Positions 1-12,000 of a stretch of 64,000 bases of DNA are shown piece by piece. Source of the stretch: Lepidostoma basale (lineage: Eukaryota > Arthropoda > Insecta > Trichoptera > Lepidostomatidae); assembly GCA_022606425.2 (NCBI GenBank), contig JAHDVF020000044.1:1-64000 (forward strand), given 5' to 3'. Made by a program: the position numbers and the translations under genes. Every line of letters begins with the position of its first letter. Positions within the stretch are counted from its first letter, which is position 1. The notes below the pieces were generated by a model. That model had not been told where the DNA came from and did no database searches. It was given only the letters and a program-made list of their open reading frames with translations.

Positions 1-112
1 GGAATATAAGTCTTTGATATGACTCTCTTTACTCACAGGTTAAATAAATAAAATAAAATAAAATCTTTTTATATTTCAATGTGATTTTTAACACTTAAAA
101 CGTATTTTTAAC

Positions 113-590
113 TAACTAACCATCACGCCGACTCCCCGAAGAAGTAGGCAGAAAGAATGGAATGCCACAATTTTCTTTCCTGACATATTTCATTTGATTC
201 CTCAATATTCGTACCTACATCGTGTCATGCACGCGCGTCGATTTCTCCGAATCCTTACGTGACCGACATTCAATATTTGATTTATTTGATCGTGCCACGT
301 TTTCCTCGGTCTTCCTCTATTTCTAGTTCCATTTACATCGTTAACATATACTTTTTTACCATTCTTTCGATGTGTCCAAATAATCTTAATGATCCTCTCA
401 TTATTTTGTTCATAACTCTATCATCCGCACCGCATTCACTTCTTATATTTTCATTCGACATTCTATCATACACAGACTTTCGACACATTCGTCTAAGAGA
501 TCTCATTTCTACTGCATTTATTCTACTTTCATACTTATTTTGCCTGCTGTATTTTTATATCAACTATGTTCGTTGTGTATACAAGTAACG
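113..590 (-). mobile_element. RTE-like LINE, 3' end (family 1)
   Basis: Read on the minus strand this encodes a decayed C-terminal tail of a non-LTR reverse transcriptase (SRINAVEMRSLRR-type, then RWFGHMERM-type motifs) ending in the AYP-GE-type terminus and a (TTAG)n tail at the low-coordinate end. It is 5'-truncated with frameshifts. At least ten relatives occur in the window (for example 15,283, 46,690, 54,405, 62,320). The long plus-strand ORF here is only a shadow of it. Confidence 0.8.
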
Positions 591-945
591 ATGTATTTAG
601 AATGTATTAATATGTTGTCTTATCAAAATATATGTTTATTCAACACGCGTTATCGGAATTATTTTGAATGACTAGTATAAAATAATACGTATAATTATTT
701 CACATAAATGCACACGCTTGTTTCAAATATTATCATTAGAACGACATCTATCAACAATATTATACTATATTTATATTACTGTAGAAATGAGTGTATAGAT
801 GGCAGTAATGCTTCATTTGGTACAGTTTAACCAACTGCGAAAATACATTATTTTCAAAGTAGGCTCATAAGTCTAAAGCGAACTACACACGCCGCAATCA
901 TTTTAAAATAAACCACGTTTATCATGATTATAAAATCCACTAACT
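591..945. other. AT-rich spacer, nothing recognised
   Basis: No ORF, RNA gene or repeat that I recognise. Confidence 0.5.
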
Positions 946-1066
946 AGGATTTTCTGGCTTACATAAATCTTGCGATTTTTACATAACATAAATCTTGACG
1001 TAACATAAATTTTTACATAACATAAATCTTGTGATTTCTGGCTTACATAAATCTTGTGATTTTTTC
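946..1066. repeat. Degenerate short tandem repeat
   Basis: Repeated units of the form TTACATAAATCTTG(T/C)GATTT and ACATAACATAAATCTTG, at the 3' end of the adjoining minus-strand jockey-like element. They probably grew from its 3' terminus. Confidence 0.6.
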
Positions 1067-2530
1067 ACTTACGTCTGATGGGAACATTGTTGAAAGATGA
1101 TTTAGTGGGTTGTTGGTTTATGCGGGGGCTTGATTTGTGTGGCCCGGTGTGTTCCTCTGAAGTAGGATCAATTTTTGGCGCCTGTTAGTTGTGGCTGTAA
1201 GTGTTTGGATCGTAATTTGAGAGGTATTTTATTGTGGGGTTAAGAAGTCCTTTGTAAAACGTTAGACAAGTTTTAGAATTAATTAATCTATCAACGGAAT
1301 TCCAAATTTTAGGTGCAGTTGTATGATCCTGGTCCACGAAGGCGCACCAAGCGATTTGGAAATTCCGTATATGACTCGAAACTGCATAGCCCCAGATTGA
1401 GGCTGCGTAAGTGAAGATTGGCCTTATGACTGTTTTGTATATTAGAATTTTTCGCCGGTGCTTAGTTTACTGTTTCTAGCTGACATCGGATAGGACTTTG
1501 ACTTTATTTATCATGTATGGCTTCCATGTCAGCTTAGAATACAAGGTTACCTACCAAATGATCCAAGAAACATTTTGGCCAAACATTTTTATGTTGGGGA
1601 TGTTGGGAGGAATGTGTCTTTTACTGAAAAGGACCTCTGCGCTTTTACTCGGGTGCTGGGTGATGCATCAGTTTTTGGACCACACATCTAGTACGTCGGC
1701 CTGTTTTTGCACTTTGCAGGTCTCGGAGATGATGCCCATGTCGTCGGCGAATTGGGAAATGTGGAGTTGTGATCTCAGGGAAGAGGGACGTCACTGCAGT
1801 AGATGTTGAACAGAGTAGGAGCCATTACTGAACCTCGGGGAACTCCTGCTACATGTAAATTTGGCACAAGTATTTGACAACAACAAGGCATTTGGCCTTG
1901 TTGATTTTGATGGTGATGCGCCAGTTTCTGGACCACACCTCTAGCACGTTGGCCTGTTTTTGCACCTTGCAGGTCGCAGAGATGATGCCCGTGTCGTCGG
2001 CGAATTGAGAAATGTGGAGTTGTGATCTCAGGGAAGAGGGACGTCACTGCAGTAGATGTTGAACAGAGTAGGAGCCATTACTGAACCTCGGGGAACTCCT
2101 GCTACAAGTAAATTTGGCACAAGTATTTGACAACAACAAGACATTTGACCTTATTGATTTTGACGCTGAAGAAACGATTGGATAGTAAGCTGGCTATGAG
2201 TTGAATAATAGGCAGTGGAGTGTTTGCTTTTTCCATTTTATATAACAGGCCGGTATGCCAGACTTGGTCAAATGCTTTGCTTACATCTAGGGAAAAGAGG
2301 GTGGTGAATTTGTGCATGTTAAAGTTTGTGTTAATTAGTTCAACTTCACGAAGTACCTAATGTTGTGTGAATTGTTGGGAACGGAAACCGTGATGGAAAT
2401 CTAGAATGGTGTTCTGTTCGTCTTTTGAATCTTGATTATATAAGTTTTTCCAACATGTTTCCAGGGCAGGGAAGAAGGCTAATTGGGCTATGATTCACAG
2501 GAGTTGTTGGATCCTTGCCTGGCTCTGAAG
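1067..2530 (-). mobile_element. Jockey-like LINE fragment with RT motifs
   Basis: Minus-strand translation gives reverse-transcriptase pieces: the LDVSKAFDQVWH box near 2,250-2,295, GVPRGSVMAPTLFNIY near 1,795-1,850 and 2,045-2,095, and an FADDT-type catalytic box near 1,745 and 1,998. Reading frames are broken and part of the RT is duplicated in tandem. The segment 42,845-43,390 resembles its 3' end. Confidence 0.75.
1667..2170. repeat. 253-bp tandem duplication inside the LINE
   Basis: The stretch around 1,787 (GACGTCACTGCAGTAG) recurs at 2,040 with an offset of 253 bp, and flanking sequence matches through the whole unit with scattered substitutions. The two RT catalytic-box copies come from this event. 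Confidence 0.85.
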
Positions 2531-3014
2531 GAAATAGGGATTTACTCGTATATAGATTTTTTTTAATCTCTTGAAATAATTTATGCTAGTATGGTAAATG
2601 TATAAAATAACACGCACAAAGAATTACATTTATTATTATTATTTGTGAATTAGAGAAATATCTAATATGTACAAAAAAGAAAACCACCTAATATTTTAAA
2701 TGAGTTTTTTTTAATCTTGTGAATGTGTTATTCGCATACATCGCTGCATCTTTTTTTCCTGACATCACAATCACGGAATGGTCAAATTGTACATAGTCAG
2801 AGAAATATTATTATTAGTTTATAATAAATGTGCTTATAAAATAACAATGTTGTGTTATCACAATAAACAAGTAAAACATGCAATATTCTAATATTAATCT
2901 AGAAACACACATATTCACACATATCTTTTCAGATGAAAAGTTCCTGTAGAAGCCAATTAATTTACGATTACATTTTAGGAAATTCAATTCAATGCACCGC
3001 TTTGCAAGATGACA
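2531..3014. other. AT-rich spacer downstream of the NXF gene
   Basis: No coding or repeat feature recognised. It lies just past the poly(A) signal of the minus-strand NXF gene. Confidence 0.5.
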
Positions 3015-3020
3015 TTTATT
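3015..3020 (-). terminator. Candidate poly(A) signal of the NXF gene
   Basis: AATAAA on the minus strand, 17 nt past the stop codon at 3,038-3,040. It would give a very short 3'UTR; more distal signals cannot be excluded. Confidence 0.5.
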
Positions 3021-3037
3021 TGTATAATGGTAATCAT

Positions 3038-6000
3038 TTATTCTCTATCCAATGTCTGAATGCAATCTAACAAAGCTAACCTGAAATTCCATCGGTTACG
3101 CTCCAAAATTCTGCAATGATAAAAACAGTAGTTAAAAACTGATTAACAGTCTGTAAACATAATTATTGTTTCTTGAACAATGATGTAAATAATTAATAGA
3201 ATGAAAACGTCTGTTTTCTAGAAGTTTTATAATATTTTATGTGAATGACATGTTTCACCTGTCTAAGGCATTATCAAATATGAAAACATTTAATAATGCC
3301 TTAGACAGGTTAAACAGGTTAAACATGTCATTCAAATAAAATATAATAAAACTTCTTAAAAACAGACGTTTTCATTCTTATAAATTAAGGATTGTTAACA
3401 TTTAATTTATAATTACATCATGAAAAATACAGACTCTTCTCTTAAAATGTTTAATTAAAACAAATATCGAGAATGAGTTTAAATTTAAATATATACTATA
3501 TTATAATAGGAAAACGGATTGCGAAAATAAATTAAGCGAAACAGAATAAAAAAGGCAATCCCGATGCAGACAGTAGTAACGACATTAGAAAGAAATAATA
3601 AATATCCGATATAAATGATCTTAGAAATATCGAAATATTGAACATAAGATTATGTAGATAAACTAAATTGTGTTCTTACTCTCTAGCCTCTAAGTATGGC
3701 AGACGTGTGATCATGAGAAATAAGTCAATAATCCCATTTTTCACCGGTTCATCTAAAGCGGAAGGGTTGATGCTTGTGAGACACATTTTATCCTTAAAAG
3801 TCTGAAATACAAACAAAGAAAAATAGTTAAATAAAATGAATAATCATTTTACACCAAAATAAGAGTAAATATAAATTTTCGACTTCATATTGTGAGACTT
3901 GATGAATTTTGTGATTCTGTGGGTACAAAAAACACATTAAAGAAGTACAATAATATTATAGACGTAATGAATCCTTGAGGAAAAACAAAAATTACATCAA
4001 ATGCGCCCATAAGGTGATATATTCAATAACGAATAATAAAAAATAATAAATAAAAAACGATATTAAAGAACTTTACATTAATATTTATAGGGACCGCTTT
4101 ACATTAATGTTTATGTGGGCAAGTACCCGCCGGACACGCTTTCATACAAGCGCGCACTTCACACTGAACTATTGTAAACTTGACAAAATAAAACTAACAA
4201 ACGTTAATGACGCGGGCGTTCGGCGGGTAGAATCACGTTTTCTTCTAGTGTAAAATTATAATATAAAAATGAAGAAACAATCACGGACCAAATTCAGCGA
4301 TCCGTTAATTGTACCACGCGTGAAGAACTATCTGGCGGAAAATGTTGACAAAACTTTCGTAGACGTCAGTCAAATGGCCCGGTCGCTCAAAGAAAGATAC
4401 CGCGAATATAATAACAGAAACGAGAGCGCCTTCTGTCAGATGGTGGAAGCCGCTTACAAGATAGTGCTGCACAGCTACGGATTAGACGAAGGCTCCTCTT
4501 CGGACGGCTCTGAGGAGGATTCCGACGATTTGGAATTATTGGACGACAGCAACGTATTAAACAACCAACTAATGGCAATGTATAAAATGCAGGATAAAAG
4601 CAAGAATCAGAAAAAGGACCGCAGCGAGAATGAAAAGACTAGTGAACTTATTGACATCAGTAGTGACGAGGAGCCGAATGCGGGAAAAGCTCCGAAACTA
4701 CCAAGACTGAATGACCAGATAACAATATCGCCGCATGTGCCAGACTCTACCCCCCAGAAACCTAAGCAAATCATTCCCGTAGTCAGTATAAACGCCAGCA
4801 ACGACAATAATAACGGAAAATACGACGTCACTTCCACGCCGAACGAAAGTCACAGAAAAAGAAAATCGAATCACGAAAATCCGTCGAAAACCACAGCACA
4901 AAAACGGAAGAATGCGCCTGCTGAAACAAAACCTAAATTATTAGAAACGAACGTAAGCAAAGTAACTTTCGACGACATTGGTGGGATCGTAACAATTCTA
5001 GAGCAAGTTTGTGATCTCATAATGCATATGCAACACCCTGAAGTGTACAAGCAACTGGGGGTGAAAACTCCTCGCGGCGCCCTTCTACACGGGCCCCCGG
5101 GTACGGGCAAGAACCTTCTGGCATACGCCATTGCCGGGAAACTTGGCCTTCCCCTGCTAGCGCAACCCGCCACGGAGCTCGTGGGCGGCATGTCTGGAGA
5201 ATCCGAAAAGAAGATCAGAGACCTATTTGAAAAAGCCATAGCACTCGCTCCTTGCGTGTTATTTATAGACGAAATAGACTCTATTTGTGGAAATCGGATA
5301 AACGCCCAAAAAGACATGGAGAGAAGAATAGTATCCCAATTGTTGTCTAGTATTGATGCATTAGGTGAAAAAGATGCTTCTGTACTGGTATTAGCTGCTA
5401 CGAACAATCCAGACACTATTGACCCGGCTCTGCGCAGAGCTGGCCGCCTAGAGCAAGAAATCGCTCTTGGTATACCCACCCTCAAAGCAAGAAAGGACAT
5501 TTTGCGAATCATGTGCCGTGGGCTGAACATTGACCAGAATGTGGACCTTGATGTTGTAGCGCAACTGACTCCGGGGTTTGTTGGGGCCGATCTTCAGGCT
5601 CTGATCAATAAGTCCTGCACTTTGGCCATTAAGAGAGCTTTCCATACAATCAAACAAGAGCAGGCTGCTCCCGCAGAAACAAATTTATACTTGAATGAAT
5701 GTAGGGACCAAAATATTCCCTCAATAGTGCCGGAGAGTGTAGGATCTGCCACCATAGAAACACAAATTGAGAAAGCTAATGAAAACACTTCACAGAATGG
5801 TGAAATTTCCAATACTGAAACAAAAAATGATGAAAACTCTGAAGTTACGCAAGAAAATGTTAATATCGAAACGATACCGAATTCAACTAACGATACAGCA
5901 AATACAAATGATATAAGTGAACAGATTGAATCAAACTGTAACACTGAGAAAATTGACACCTGCACAGTGCAGCCAGAAACAGTGGTAAGCGAATATACAC

Positions 6001-9000
6001 CTGCAGAAGTACCCCGATCTGAATTGCATGATATACAAAAGTTCTTGGATGATGTGGAACCATTTACATCTGAGCAGTTAATGAAAATGACCATCATGCA
6101 AGAAGACATACAGGCTGCGTTAAAATCTACAAGGCCGTGCGCCATAAGAGAAGGATTTGCAACAGTTCCAGACACGACTTGGAACGACATTGGTTCCTTA
6201 CAAGATGTGCGGATGGAACTGCAGCTTGCCGTGATGGCTCCTGTCAAGTATCCAGATCAACTAGAGATTCTAGGCCTCTCGGTTCCTAGTGGAGTGTTGC
6301 TGTGCGGACCGCCAGGGTGCGGTAAGACACTTCTAGCCAAAGCCGTAGCAAATGAAGCTGGGATAAATTTCATATCTGTTAAAGGACCAGAATTATTGAA
6401 TATGTATGTCGGTGAGAGTGAGCGTGCCGTAAGGACTTGCTTCCAGAGAGCGAGGAACTCGGCACCCTGCGTTATATTCTTTGATGAATTTGATTCATTG
6501 TGCCCGCGGAGGGTCACCAGACATGCAGGCACCACTCGAGTCGTAAATCAACTTCTCACAGAAATGGATGGCATTGAGGGACGGGCGGGAGTGTTTATCC
6601 TCGCTGCAACCAATCGTCCCGACATAATAGATCGTGCGATTCTTCGCCCCGGAAGATTGGACCGAGTCTTGTTTGTGGGCATGCCTCAGTTACAAGATAG
6701 AATAGACATACTCAAAGCTATCACAAAGAATGGTACTAAACCACAATTTTCCGGCGATGTGGATGTGGAAGTCATCGCGTCAGCTACAGAAGGGTACACA
6801 GGAGCAGATTTAGCCGGACTTGTGAGGTTGGCAGCCACCCAGGCGCTCACAGACTTTATCACGGGTAATATACCCTCTTCACCTCTGCTCGTATCATCCA
6901 GCCACTTCCAAACAGCACTCACCAAGATGAAACCCTCTGTATCACTCAAAGAACAACAGCACTACAATAAGCTACGTCTAAAATATTCATCGTTAGGAGA
7001 AGAAAAGCTCGATGTGGAAATGGACCCTGTGGAGTCAATGGACACTGTTTAGTGATAATAAAAATATCTGACACTTAATGGTTTCAACTATTTTTAAATT
7101 ACATATTGAATCTTAGATATTTTCAAACCGATCAGTGGTTTTACATTATTACTATTATTTTTTTTTTCTTTGTATGATTTTCGTGTTTTGTAGACTTTAT
7201 ATATTAATAAAGTTATAAGAGTACAACAAATCGTGATTGTTCATTTGAAATTATTGCTTATAACATGTTGTGTGAAATGTGGATATTTGATAAACTAAAA
7301 TATGAGTAATAAAAACCTAACAGAGTGTACTTTCCAAAAATGCTTTTTAATTCATCTATTTTTTTTAAATCACAAATCTTATATTTTTAAATTAAAAGAG
7401 AAATACAGAATCCAGAAATACATTGACATATTTTTTAGGAATGAGTAATGGGAAGAAAAAAAAATCAGTAATATGTAAAAAGAATAATAAACTAAGTACT
7501 ACAATAAACTTTCGTATGAAGCACTTAATTTGTAGTGTGACATTATCAAATAAAATAATAATACACTTTTGGTATTTGTATCAAAACTGTCAGTTTACTC
7601 TCTCTACCTGATGAAGCTCTGGCGGGAGCGAAACCGGTTGGTATTACCAAATACAGTGGTTTTGATACGAATACCAAAAATGTATTATTTTATTTAACTA
7701 CAATAAACGATACCTAAAAATGTACATTTAAAACTATACAATTATTTCTGCAATTAACGGAACAAGAAATAGAGGAAAACGTGGCACAATCAAATATAAC
7801 ATTTTGGCCACATGAGGAATACAAGAATGTTGAGGAATCAAAAGAAGTCTGTCAGGAAAGAACAGTGTGGCATTCCATTATGTCTGCCTATCCTTACGAT
7901 GTCACGGCTTTGTGGTTAATTTATTATTTTTACAGAAATTCATCAATTGTCCCGTCTTGCATTTTTTTTTTTTTTTTGCGTAATCATACAAAATCACAAC
8001 AAAGTAATCAAAAATATCATACAAAATCAGCATAGGTGTTCAATGCTGATGTCGGGTTTCATCATTGCCCACTTGCATAAAATAACACTACAGTGAAACA
8101 TTAAATATAAATAGTTTCTAGAACAATGATGTAAAACTCCATATTAAATAATTAATACCGATGAAAATGTCTGTTTTCTAGAAGTTTTATTATACTTTTT
8201 CATTCCTACATGTTTCGCCATGCTTAGGCATTACCAAATATTGATAAATTTAATAACGCCTTAGTTTGCCTTGCTAAGGCATTATCTTATATAATTTTCA
8301 AATGACATTTGACAATGCCTTAGCAAGGCGAAACATGTCATTCCCATAAAATATAATAAAACTTCTAGAAAACAGATGTTTTCATTCATATTAATTATAG
8401 TATAACAGAGAATACTGAACTAAACGGAATGGGTCCCAGATAGCCTAAAAAATTACTTTTGGTTATTTCTCTTTTTCTTTTTTATATACTTTGTATATAC
8501 AACACTTGTATTAAAAAAATAAAATTACATAGACATGTTACGGACAAACAGTTCTTCAGTGATACATTTTTAAAAATATTATAAAATTGTTGACATGATC
8601 TGAGATGTTATAAAAAAATATTTTGGAATTTATGCTTTTGTTGTAACAAATATTATGATTCAATTAAAAATAATAAATTAAAGTTCTTATTGGGGTTCAG
8701 GTAATTACTTACAACAAAGGAAATAAATCAATGATTGGACTTGACGTTAAATTTATTTGATTAAAAGCAATTAAAAATAAAGAAAATATTATAAATAATC
8801 AAATAAATTTAATGTCAAGTCCAATCTTTGATTTATTTCCTTTGTTGTAAGTAATTACCTGAACCCCAATAAAAACTTAAAATAATCATTTTAAATTGAA
8901 TCTTAATATTTGTTACAACAAAAGCATAAACATTCCAAAATAAATCTTTATAAAATCTGAAATTTAATTGTATCTCAATAGAGACAAAGATGCAAACTGG

Positions 9001-12000
9001 AAACTGAATATGGTTGATCAAGGTGTTTACAGGACTTATGACCTGTCATTGGTTGGGTTAAGCGCACTCTTTATGTAATTACAACATTCCCCATTCCACC
9101 TATTTCTTTATGACCATGTAAGACAATTTTTTGGAGGTTGTATATATGTTACAAATCTATGCTTAACTTCACATGTCAGTTTCAATACGCCATCTATGTA
9201 GATTTGATTACATATGTTAATCTTTTTAAGATTAATCTATATAATCCACACACTAACGCCATCTATGGAGATTAATTTTTAGCATTTAGCAGAACTACTT
9301 TATTAACACAATGTGAAGGCTATCGCCATTAGCGCATTGTTAGAAGCCGCCTGGAGATGTCACTCCTATCTATATGCCAAAGAATTGACCAGAATGATTA
9401 CAATATTTTTTGTGAATGTATACTTATACTTGTATACGAATACTGAATTTCACCCATGGTGGGTGATTAATTCATGAAATTTAATTGTATCTCAATAGAG
9501 ACGAAGATGCAAACTGGAAACTGAATAGGAAACTGAAAACTGAACTGGAAACTGAATAGAAACAATGACAGGTCATAAGTCCTGTAAACACCTTGATCAA
9601 CCATATTCAGTTTCCAGTTTGCATCTTCGTCTCTATTGAGATACAATTAAATTTCATGAATTAATCACCCACCATGGGTGAAATCCAGTATAAGTATACA
9701 TTCACAAAATTTTTTATAAAATCTGTCAGATCATGTAAACAATTTTATAATATTTTTTAAAACGTATCTTTATAATATAAATCACTGAAGGACTGTTTGC
9801 CCGAAACATGTCTATGTAATTTTATTTTTTTAATATAAGTGTTGTATACACAAAGTATATAAAAAAAATCATAACAACACATAGTATGGCCTATATAGAA
9901 GAAATACTTGTGGTTAATTTGTTTGGATTATGTTCCTTCTGTCCCAAATGACTGGCTGTCCCGATAAACCGGTGGTCCAATTAAGTAATCGAAAATATAT
10001 GTGTACTTACCGAAGTAGTGGTGAATGCATTTGCAGCTCTGGAGCTCAAGCTAGAGCTTATGTTCAAGAAATCATTGGCGATCTTGTAGCAATAGTTGTC
10101 ATTTACTTTGACCAATACAAATGTTCTCATGAATTCGAAAACTGGTTCATCTTGAGAGAGAATAGACGAAGGAATTCTGAACACACCGGTTATACTCAAA
10201 ATTGTGTAATTATGCTGGAACAAAAACCATTCCATAAAATTTTAAGATAAATTAGATTTTTACTAAGACTGCTTGAATACAAAAAAAGAGAAAAAATCCC
10301 CATTTTGTGAAAAAACAAAATTATAAAAATCGGTCAACGATAACTACATTCATACATATAATGATTTTTGATTTTATTTTTTCAGATAACCCCTTTTCGA
10401 GAAATCGAAGCGACCGTTTTTTTTTAAGACTACTGCAACACTGATAACTGTGTCACTATTAAATATTTTTCAATAAAAAATTATACAAACTATATAAACT
10501 ATTGAATGTACACTTAATAAAATAAAATAAAAAACGCGATCCCCATATTCTTTAATTATCCCAGTCAAAAAATTACTGAAAATCTCTTATTTTTTCAGCC
10601 GTCACAGTGGCTATCCCCCTTAAAGCATTGCTTCCACTTTTGAATTTGTTTTCCTCTACATGCTTCGATGGTTTTACATGTTCTTCATCGGTAGAACGAT
10701 ATAAACTATGGATTCATATTGTTCTACCGGCGATGAAGGTGTAAAACCTTTTAAACATGTCAAGAAAAATAAACTCAAAAGTGAAAAAAACAGTGTTTTA
10801 ATCCATTAAAAAATTTGATATTCAAGTATCTTTTGAACAATCCTGACAGATGTATAGATTTTTTTTACCGTGTGTGCTGTTACATCGACCGTAAAGGTCA
10901 ACGGATCGTGTTCAGTTTTAGATAGATATCCCAAGCATCCAAGTATCGCTCTTTGACCGACAAACATACCAGTGACAGTCGCTCGCTTTTTCGTGTTATA
11001 AATATTGCGAGATCTTTTGTGAAAGGTAGAGCCTGAAAAATATTAAAAACACAAAATAAAAATTAACATAAAAATGATACTTGTGTGATTTATCAAAGTT
11101 TCCTTTTGAAAATGATTTTTTTTAATGATGTAGAACCACCCCTACCAATGACAAGAGGAAAAGGAAAGAAGAATGAATAACAGGTATAATGGTAAATAAT
11201 AAACAACTTTTTTTTAATATGCATGTTTTTTTTAAATGTTATATTTAATATAAAATAATAAAAATTGAAAATTAACTTCCAGAGAAATTTCAATTCACCA
11301 TTAAGATAAATATTTACTTATTTATTGTTAAATTCCATATTAAATAATTAATATGAATGAAAACCTCTGTTTTATAGAAGCTTTATTTCATTTAATTGGA
11401 ATGACATGTTTCACCTCGCTAACGTATTATCAAATGTTTGATATTGTTTAGCAAGTGAAAACATGTAATTCATATAAAATAAAACAATACTTCTAGAAAA
11501 CAGATAATTTAATTTGTTAGATAATCCATCAATGAGTTGATTGTAACACCTGATGATGCTAACATTGGTTAGGGAAACAGCTGTCGTGACAATTTAAAAA
11601 AAAAACAATTACGATATTCTATAACAGTGTTTTCATTAAACAGTTCATGATTTCATTTGTATTAATTAGGACTATTTACATCGTAACCTAATTCAATTTT
11701 GTATTTTTTGATACGAAGTGAGCGAATTTGAAATTGACATGTTAATTTATATTATATCTTTGGACATTTATTTATGAAACTCTACATATTTATCTAGTAT
11801 TGAAATGTACAATACAAACATTTTTTTTTTTTATAAATTTTCAATTTTAGATTTGTTACAGATATGTTCATAATAAATATTCAATTCAAGTATATCAAAT
11901 GTCTAGATTATAATGCCCCAATAGCCCCATGCCATAAAAATGGGGCTCCAAGTGAATTCGGTTTGCAGTCCAAAGTGTCAGAATTCCACTACGAAGTTTG

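Noticed and set aside
259..588. 109-codon plus-strand ORF (and similar ones at 54,398, 62,586, 15,429)
   Set aside because: Antisense shadows of the conserved LINE RT tail; the same amino-acid pattern appears wherever that LINE is inverted.
4387..6949. Several minus-strand ORFs of 63-219 codons inside NVL
   Set aside because: Shadows of the 927-codon NVL frame; no domain and no splice support.
4269..7052. NVL as a processed pseudogene
   Set aside because: No frameshift or stop in 927 codons and nearly all ATPase motifs kept.
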